Source: Crossiella cryophila (GTDB lineage: Bacteria; Actinomycetota; Actinomycetes; Mycobacteriales; Pseudonocardiaceae). Taken from it: 64,000 nucleotides of DNA. The stretch covers positions 4,241,501-4,305,500 of the forward strand of contig NZ_JACHMH010000001.1 of assembly GCF_014204915.1 (NCBI RefSeq), written 5' to 3'. A program made the translations under genes and the position numbers. This document shows positions 59,166 through 64,000 of this stretch, in pieces. Numbering within the stretch: the stretch's first letter is position 1; each line of letters opens with the position of its first letter. The notes beneath the pieces were generated by a model, which searched no databases, had not been told where the DNA came from, and saw only the letters and a program-made list of their open reading frames with translations.

Positions 59166-59459
59166 GTGAGTGAGCCTTCGAAGGCCGCGGTCGCCGCCGC
59201 CACCGCGTTTGTCGCTGCCCACGGCAAGTCCGCCCGAGCCGTAGTCGAGAACATCGGCCGAGCCGGCGTCCGAGTAGTCCTGGTAGGCGACGACGGCGCC
59301 CTGGGCGACGTCATCGTCCCCGACATGGCCACCGGCGAAGCCCTGGTAGCCAAGGTCGAAGGCCTCGACGGCCACGACTGGGACCGCGAAACCATCGCCG
59401 CCACCAAAATCGGCCCCGCCCACCGCAAAAAGATGGCCGGCCCCCGAGCCCGAAGCTAA
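59166..59459 (+). CDS. Small conserved protein, unknown function
   Basis: A 97-residue alpha/beta protein (SEPSKAAVAAATAFVAAHGK, then VRVVLVGDDGALGDVIVPD). It has no signal or membrane segment and ends in a basic tail (AHRKKMAGPRARS). The TAGAGT box 7 nt upstream selects GTG 59166 over GTG 59157. The family is not recognised. Third-position GC and A-rich synonymous choices (gta, gaa) resemble the nearby oxidoreductase gene. It diverges from qor. Confidence 0.68.
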   Translation: MSEPSKAAVAAATAFVAAHGKSARAVVENIGRAGVRVVLVGDDGALGDVIVPDMATGEALVAKVEGLDGHDWDRETIAATKIGPAHRKKMAGPRARS

Positions 59460-60720
59460 CCCCACACCCACACCCCACCGGCGACGGCGGCCCCCACCTT
59501 CGGCCGCCCGCCATCGCCGCAACATCCCCGCCACCCGCCACAGCGTCGCCGCCACCCGCCAACCGTGCCCGCCGCCATTGGCCACTGGCCAACGGCCTCA
59601 CCAACTGCGGCGCCACCAACGGCCATCGCTGCCGAGCATCGCGGCCCCCGGCCCCCGGCCCCCGGCCCCCGGCCCCCAGCCCCGGCCCCCGGCCCCCGGC
59701 CTCCTAGCCCGTGACCGCGGTCACCCACCTCTCCCGCGGTCACCCAGTCCTCCCACAAGCACCCACCTCGGCCACTGATCCCACCTGCGGTCGCCGCCCC
59801 GCCCGCCCTGCCGTGGTCCCGCTTGCCCTGCCTCGCCCAGCTGTGGTCCGGGCCCGCCGTGCCCGCCAGTCGTGGTCCGCCCAGCCCTGCCCCGGCGCGG
59901 GCCCACCTGCCCCAGCGCGGCCCTGCTCGCTCGCCTGCCTGCCTCGCCGCCCGCCCGCCTGCTTCGCCCCCGCCTGGCCGCCCGCAGCCGCCCCGCAATC
60001 GCCCCGAAGCCCCGTCATCGCCGCCCCGCAGCCGCGGTCCCCGCCCAGGCCCCGGCCGCGCGTTGCTGATCCTCGCCCTCGGCCCCAGGAGTCTCAGCCA
60101 TCCGGCCCGCCGTCCCTCGGCCCCGGCCCCGTCCTCCGCCCCCAGCCCCGTGCCCGCCCGTCCCCACCAACCTCGCCCCCGCCCCCAACCTCACCCCCAA
60201 CCTCACCCCCAACCTCGTCCCCAACCTCGTCCCCAACCTCGTCCCCGTCCCCGTCCCGTCCCCGTTTCGGCCCCGGCTCAACCTCGGCCCCGCCCCGCCC
60301 CGCCCCGCCCCGCCTCGCCTCGCCTCGCCCCGCCTCGCCTCGCCCCGCCTCGCCCCGCCCCGCCTCGCCCCGCCCCGGCCCGGCCCGGCCCGGCTCCAGC
60401 TCGGCCCCGGCCCGGCTCCGGCTCAACCTCGCCTTCACCCCTCGCCCCTCGCCCCCTGCCCGGCCAGCCCGGCCCCCGCCTCGTCCCCGACCTCGTTCAC
60501 CACTCCGCCTCTGTCCCCCGCTCCGACCGTGGTCCCTCCCCGAGGCCCTCGGCCACCCACCCCGACCGCAGCCCGTCGCACGTCGTCAACGGCCACCTCT
60601 GTCGCCGTCAGCCGCCCTCGCGCCATCCGGCCAATGTTCCTGCGATCAGTTCCGCACACCCAGGCGCCTCCATTGCTACCATCTCTTCAGTTCCAACTGA
60701 AAGAGATGCGGAGGTCCGCG
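59460..60720 (+). other. 1.26-kb low-complexity intergenic region
   Basis: No coding frame is credible: long open frames exist only because the sequence is almost free of A/T. It contains simple repeats: a GGCCCCC heptamer array (59643-59700), a 12-bp array of CCAACCTCGTCC-like units (60168-60255) and a CGCCC/CGCCT pentamer array (60291-60395). Periods of 5 and 7 are incompatible with a conserved protein repeat. The last 50 bp hold the promoter and operator of the GbsR-like gene. Confidence 0.75.
60677..60708 (+). promoter_or_regulatory. Promoter and palindromic operator of the GbsR/MarR-like gene
   Basis: A TACCAT -10-like box (60677-60682) overlaps a near-perfect inverted repeat: CATCTCTTCAGTT (60680-60692) and AACTGAAAGAGATG (60695-60708), differing by one inserted A. 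It stands in an otherwise C-rich desert, directly before the regulator start, and is a strong candidate autoregulatory operator. Confidence 0.65.
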
Positions 60721-61200
60721 GTGTCCGACGTCAGCCGTACCGGTGGTCGCCAGCCGTCCGATTGGATCGAATCGTTCGCGGCCAGGTTCGAAGCCCAGGA
60801 GGGCATGCCCCTCATCGCCGGCCGGATCCTGGGCTTCCTGCTGATCTGCGACCCGCCGGAGCGCACCGCCGCCGAACTGTCGGCCGCGCTGTCCGCCAGC
60901 AGTGGCTCGGTGAGCACCAACGTCCGCTTGCTCATGGCCCGTGGCCTGGTCAGCAAGACCACCCGCCGGGGCCGCGAGGCCGCCGTCTACGAGGTTCGCG
61001 CCGAGGCGTGGGCCGAGGTCATGCTCCGCCGCCTGGAGGCCGTCGCCGCGGTCAACGAACTGACCCACGAGGGCCTGCGTCTGCTCAGTGGACAGGGCGA
61101 CCGCGCGCAGCGGCTGCGCACCGTGGACGCCTACTACCGCTGGCTGGCCACCGAGGTCGCCGAACTCCCCGCCAAGTGGTCGGCCGCCAAACCGCGCTGA
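60721..61200 (+). CDS. GbsR/MarR-type winged-helix regulator
   Basis: A 159-residue regulator. The conserved opening (WIESFAARFEAQEGMPLIAG), the winged helix with ERTAAELSAALSASSGSVST as recognition segment (about residues 43-62) and RGLVSKTTRRGREAAVYEVR as wing match GbsR-related proteins. GGAGG at 60710-60714 is 6 nt before GTG 60721. Homologues control osmoprotectant or efflux genes; no such gene is adjacent, so its target may be itself and distant genes. Its 3' end overlaps ctaA on the other strand by 67 bp. Confidence 0.85.
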   Translation: MSDVSRTGGRQPSDWIESFAARFEAQEGMPLIAGRILGFLLICDPPERTAAELSAALSASSGSVSTNVRLLMARGLVSKTTRRGREAAVYEVRAEAWAEVMLRRLEAVAAVNELTHEGLRLLSGQGDRAQRLRTVDAYYRWLATEVAELPAKWSAAKPR

Positions 61201-62126
61201 CCGCGATCCCCGGTCGCCGCCCACATGTTCGCCATCCCCACCGTCACCAGCGCCGCCCCGAGCACGTGGAAGATCACCAGTACCTCCGGCACGCCCGTGA
61301 GGTACTGGACCATGCCCACCGATCCCTGTGCGAGCACCACGGCGATCAGCCACCAGTACGCCCGCCACACCCCGCTCGGCGCCGACACCGCCCGCAACGC
61401 GAACGCGAACGCGATCAACAGTCCGAGGAAGAGGAACAACAGGTCAGCGTGCGCCTGCGCCAAGCCGGACACCGAGGCGTTCAGCCGGGCGGTCGCGGCA
61501 TCACCCGCGTGCGGACCGGCCCCGGTGAGCATGGTGCCCACCACCAGCACCCCGATCAGCACCACCGTGCTGACCACCAGCAACTGCCGCAGCGCACCCG
61601 GGATCAGCGGTCGCACCGGCGCGTCGGTCTCCCACTGCGACCGAACCAGCAGCACGGCCACCCACACCAGCACCATCGAGACCAGGAAGTGCCCGGCCAC
61701 CGTCCACCACACCAGCCCGGCCAGCACGGTGATCCCGCCGATCACGCCCTGACTGATGGTGCCCGCCAGGGTGTAGGCGGCCAGCCGGGTCAGTCGCCGC
61801 CGCCGCGGCCGGTGCAGCCAGGCCAGCACGAAGCAGGCCAGCGCGACCATCCCGACCACCCCGCTGAGCAGTCGGTTCCCGAACTCGATCCACTGGTGGA
61901 ACCAGGCGAACTCGGGGTGCTCGATCGGCACCAGGCTGCCGGGGAAGCAGTTGGGCCAAGTAGGGCATCCCAACCCAGACCCGGTGACCCGCACCACCGA
62001 CCCGGTGACCGCGATGACGACCTGCAACACCAGGTTCGTCACCAGGACACCCCTGGTCAGCTTGTGCGACGGCCTCGACGCGGGCACGCCGGCGTCGGTG
62101 GAGGGTTCGGCGGAGGTAGCAGCCAC
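61134..62126 (-). CDS. ctaA: Haem A synthase
   Basis: A 330-residue membrane protein with eight helices converting haem O to haem A. VTGSVVRVTGSGLGCPTWPN (near residue 40) carries the Cys-containing loop. Haem-ligand histidines sit in HPEFAWFHQWIEFGNRLLSG, TVAGHFLVSMVLVW, LAQAHADLLFLFLG and VLVIFHVLGAALV. GTG 62126 is selected because a TACCAT box ends 8 nt upstream; no ribosome site is visible. It works after ctaB in cytochrome aa3 haem supply. Confidence 0.92.
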   Translation of the reverse strand: MAATSAEPSTDAGVPASRPSHKLTRGVLVTNLVLQVVIAVTGSVVRVTGSGLGCPTWPNCFPGSLVPIEHPEFAWFHQWIEFGNRLLSGVVGMVALACFVLAWLHRPRRRRLTRLAAYTLAGTISQGVIGGITVLAGLVWWTVAGHFLVSMVLVWVAVLLVRSQWETDAPVRPLIPGALRQLLVVSTVVLIGVLVVGTMLTGAGPHAGDAATARLNASVSGLAQAHADLLFLFLGLLIAFAFALRAVSAPSGVWRAYWWLIAVVLAQGSVGMVQYLTGVPEVLVIFHVLGAALVTVGMANMWAATGDRGQRGLAADHLAGSSATSVASQR

Positions 62127-62134
62127 GGCCCATG

Positions 62135-62140
62135 ATGGTA
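62135..62140 (-). promoter_or_regulatory. -10 box of a probable leaderless ctaA promoter
   Basis: TACCAT on the minus strand, 8 nt before GTG 62126. Confidence 0.42.
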
Positions 62141-62199
62141 GGCCGCCCCGCCCCAGCACCTGTCGCCGGGCTACGTAACCTGTTCAGGCCACCTAGCCC

Positions 62200-62649
62200 T
62201 CAGCGTCGCCGGAACCACCCGTTGGCATTCGGTGTGAACATCAACGCGAGCGCCCCGAACACCGCCGCGATGTGCAACGCCCGCACCACCGCGAACACCA
62301 GGAACCCGGTGTCGGTCCCGGCGAACAGCGCCACCGGATCGTTGCCCTCGGCCAGCCACGAGATCAGCTCCACCACCAGCGACAGCGTTCCCGCCACCCC
62401 CAGCAACAGGGCCAACGCGATCCGCGCCCAGCCCCGCCCCTGGCGGAAGGCCAGGATGAGCGGCACCAGAATCGCCGTCACCACAACCCGAATCCCCACC
62501 GGCGCAAGAGCTTCGTCAAGCGTCGGCGAGTGCTCGAGCACACCGAGCACGGTCTCGACCACCCCGGCGCCCACCGCGGCAAACCACAACGCGGCGGAGT
62601 ACCGGACGGCAGTGGGTGCGACCCGCGAGTCGACCAGCGTCTGTGTCAT
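62200..62649 (-). CDS. Four-helix membrane protein, unknown function
   Basis: A 149-residue protein with four hydrophobic segments (SAALWFAAVGAGVVETVLGV, GIRVVVTAILVPLILAF, IALALLLGVAGTLSLVVELI, ALHIAAVFGALALMF) and short loops. It ends NANGWFRRR, a positively charged cytoplasmic tail. This layout is common among uncharacterised actinobacterial proteins. ATG 62649 is the start; it lies 73 bp upstream of ctaA on the same strand. Confidence 0.72.
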   Translation of the reverse strand: MTQTLVDSRVAPTAVRYSAALWFAAVGAGVVETVLGVLEHSPTLDEALAPVGIRVVVTAILVPLILAFRQGRGWARIALALLLGVAGTLSLVVELISWLAEGNDPVALFAGTDTGFLVFAVVRALHIAAVFGALALMFTPNANGWFRRR

Positions 62650-62730
62650 ACCTGGAACTCTGCTCCGCGAGCCGCACGGAGTCAGGGGTCCCAGGCACCG
62701 CGTGGGCAGGTGGAGAAAACCCCCGTGCGA

Positions 62731-62943
62731 TCAGGGATTCTCACCCACTGGCGCCCGTGCGATACACAGGACGCAAGGCATCCCCACGCTCCGCGGCTCC
62801 ACCACGGTCGTCGGTGCGCGATGCCCGCACAGAGCGGTCAACTCGGCAGGCGGCCGCCGCGGATCAAGCCCCCTGACAATGAAGGCATGCACCTGGCGAT
62901 CCCGCCAGGATCGCCACCACGCCAGGTCATCCACGGTAACCAC
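62731..62943 (-). CDS. Small Cys-containing (putative zinc) protein
   Basis: A 70-residue protein: VTVDDLAWWRSWRDRQVHAF opens it, and a CGH...CVLC arrangement (ALCGHRAP, then MPCVLCIARAP) could bind zinc. GGAGG lies 7 nt before GTG 62943, the main argument that it is real. The VHAF/CxxC pattern recalls small uncharacterised proteins of Pseudonocardiaceae that sit near HTH regulators; that is from memory only. Confidence 0.5.
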   Translation of the reverse strand: MVTVDDLAWWRSWRDRQVHAFIVRGLDPRRPPAELTALCGHRAPTTVVEPRSVGMPCVLCIARAPVGENP

Positions 62944-63101
62944 TGCCCTGCCTCCATTCGGTCGCCCGCCGGGGTGACGATCGGGTCAGGCTCGAATGAC
63001 GTTGCCTCCCAAGGTTCTCTAGGTGGAACACGGCCAGTGTCGTTCAGGAACCCGCCGCACATGTGCTCGTCGTTGTCTCCCTTCCTTGTGCGCCTCGCAC
63101 C

Positions 63102-63908
63102 TCAGAGCCCGGCGCGAAGTCGCGTGGTCAGTTCCGTCCACCGGAGGGCCTCGGCGTGGTCCTCCGGCGTGATCTCGAGGGGTAATCGCTTCTTCTTGGT
63201 GTAGGCCGACAATCGGCCGGCCGGTGGATCGGTCAGCAGGGCCAGGATCGGGGTGAGCGCCTGCTCCGGGGTGGGAGCCAGTCGGAACAGGACCCGGGTG
63301 AGCGCCCGATGGGCGGGGGAGAGGTCGCCGGAGAGGCTGCTGCGCACGAACAACGGGTTGTAGAGGACGTACTTCAGCCTCGGCTCGGCCTTGGTGAGCG
63401 CCAGGCCGGAGAGTTCGTTGGCGCGACGACTCTGGTGATTGGCGGTACGCCAGCTGTACGCGCCGGCCAGGGTGAGATCGTCCCAGCGGATCGCGGTCCT
63501 GGGTGCGCCGGGGACCGCGGTGTTGATGATCACCGGGCGGGTGGCCGCACTCAGCTGGGGGAGTAGCGCGTCGGCCAGGACGTGGCGGCTCAGGGCGTAG
63601 AGCGCCAGGTTGTGCTCGATGCCTTCGGTGGTCAGGTTGCGGCCGCGGACCACGTGCGCGGCCGCGAGGAACAGGGTGTCGATCCGCGGATGCCGCTCGG
63701 CGATGTGGGTGGCGACCCGGTCGTTCTCCTGCACCAGGCGCAGGTCGGCCTGGACGAAGTGTGCGCGGCCGGGCGCGATGGCTGCCAGCGTCCTGAACTT
63801 GCCCGCGTCCCGACCGATCACCACGACTGTCTCACCTGCTCGGAGCTGGTGCGCTGCCAGCGCCCTGCCCAGGCCGTCGGTGCCGCCGGAGATCACTGTG
63901 GTGCCCAT
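63102..63908 (-). CDS. SDR-fold protein with substituted catalytic residues
   Basis: A 268-residue short-chain dehydrogenase fold. The cofactor loop SGGTDGLGRALA is intact (residues 7-18), as are the Asp of QADLRL and the AAAH segment replacing NNAG. The expected Tyr-x-x-x-Lys is replaced by His158-x-x-x-Arg162 in ANHQSRRANEL, aligned with YxxSKxAN of retinol-dehydrogenase-like SDRs, and the catalytic Ser position reads NTAV. It may bind NAD(P) without classical oxidoreductase chemistry. GAGAGGTGG precedes ATG 63908. Confidence 0.8.
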   Translation of the reverse strand: MGTTVISGGTDGLGRALAAHQLRAGETVVVIGRDAGKFRTLAAIAPGRAHFVQADLRLVQENDRVATHIAERHPRIDTLFLAAAHVVRGRNLTTEGIEHNLALYALSRHVLADALLPQLSAATRPVIINTAVPGAPRTAIRWDDLTLAGAYSWRTANHQSRRANELSGLALTKAEPRLKYVLYNPLFVRSSLSGDLSPAHRALTRVLFRLAPTPEQALTPILALLTDPPAGRLSAYTKKKRLPLEITPEDHAEALRWTELTTRLRAGL

Positions 63909-63929
63909 GTCCACCTCTCGTTTGCAAGA

Positions 63930-63951
63930 GGAGCGGTTGCTCCGTATAGTC
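63930..63951. promoter_or_regulatory. Palindrome and promoter-like boxes upstream of the SDR gene
   Basis: GGAGC-GGTT-GCTCC (63930-63943) is followed by TATAGT (63946-63951), with a further TAGAAT at 63991-63996 facing right. The segment is AT-rich and probably forms a divergent promoter with a gene beyond the window edge. Confidence 0.4.
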
Positions 63952-64000
63952 AACGTAGCAGAGGCGGAGCAGACGTTCCAGTTGCTGACTAGAATGGAGT

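Noticed and set aside
59711-62135. Very long Pro/Arg-rich open frames on the plus strand
   Set aside because: They exist only because A/T-poor low-complexity DNA lacks stops; repeat periods of 5 and 7 are incompatible with coding, and part lies antisense to ctaA.
62838-63062. 74-codon minus-strand frame overlapping the small Cys protein
   Set aside because: No ribosome site, no recognisable motif, and it overlaps a better supported frame.

Overview
The window is high-GC actinobacterial DNA with many GTG/TTG starts and dense overlapping gene pairs. WhiA, RbpA, OpcA, a DUF3097 protein, an InhA-type enoyl reductase, a cysteine-tailed ferrochelatase, EspC-like type VII substrates and a calerythrin-like EF-hand protein all point to Actinomycetota, most likely Pseudonocardiales (Pseudonocardiaceae-like). 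The genus cannot be fixed from sequence alone. No rRNA, tRNA, insertion sequence or CRISPR array was found.

Layout. 1-9 kb: end of an exported lipoprotein, an MHS-family carboxylate permease, asparagine synthetase plus an acetyltransferase, a secreted GH19 chitinase behind a DasR-like operator, fabG-inhA and ferrochelatase. 8.3-11 kb: two long intergenic regions, the first full of structured repeats. 11-24 kb: DUF3097, NfeD and SPFH membrane proteins, a secreted M28 aminopeptidase, a Rieske lipoprotein, the conserved uvrC-rapZ-yvcK-whiA operon, a decayed POT transporter, a second acetyltransferase and a divergent MarR/SnoaL pair. 24.6-29 kb: gap-pgk-tpiA-secG, rbpA with a sigma-R-type promoter, and cutA. 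29-36 kb: accessory genes (alpha/beta hydrolase, orphan sensor kinase, a YbaB/EspC/WXG trio, membrane proteins). 35.7-43.6 kb: pgl, a secreted Ntn hydrolase, a translationally coupled cluster of exported proteins (M6-like protease, lipoprotein, TlpA-like redoxin, FKBP), the EF-hand protein and an M1 peptidase. 43.8-45.8 kb: a Tet/Otr-type ribosome-protection GTPase preceded by an overlapping leader ORF. 46.9-55.7 kb: ctaB diverging from tkt-tal-pgi-zwf-opcA. 55.7-64 kb: EmrB-type efflux pump with its TetR, quinone oxidoreductase, a GbsR/MarR regulator with a clear palindromic operator, ctaA and an SDR-fold protein with substituted catalytic residues.

How the genes work together. Lower glycolysis (gap, pgk, tpiA), the oxidative and non-oxidative pentose phosphate pathway (zwf, opcA, pgl, tkt, tal, pgi), the carbon-flux/cell-wall regulators rapZ-yvcK-whiA and the haem branch (hemH, ctaB, ctaA) sit together, as is common in this phylum. 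Against the usual actinobacterial order, the block tkt-tal-pgi-zwf-opcA (with ctaB) appears inverted and pgl has been left about 17 kb from opcA.

The least explained feature is a family of intergenic elements made of 22-bp-period units arranged head to head, present at three places (8346-8498, 9070-9201, 43685-43784). Other points worth checking are the leader ORF of the ribosome-protection gene, the 23+18-bp nested inverted repeat at 8644-8794, the cluster of TTGTCA half-sites at 31.4-31.6 kb, and six genes that look leaderless.
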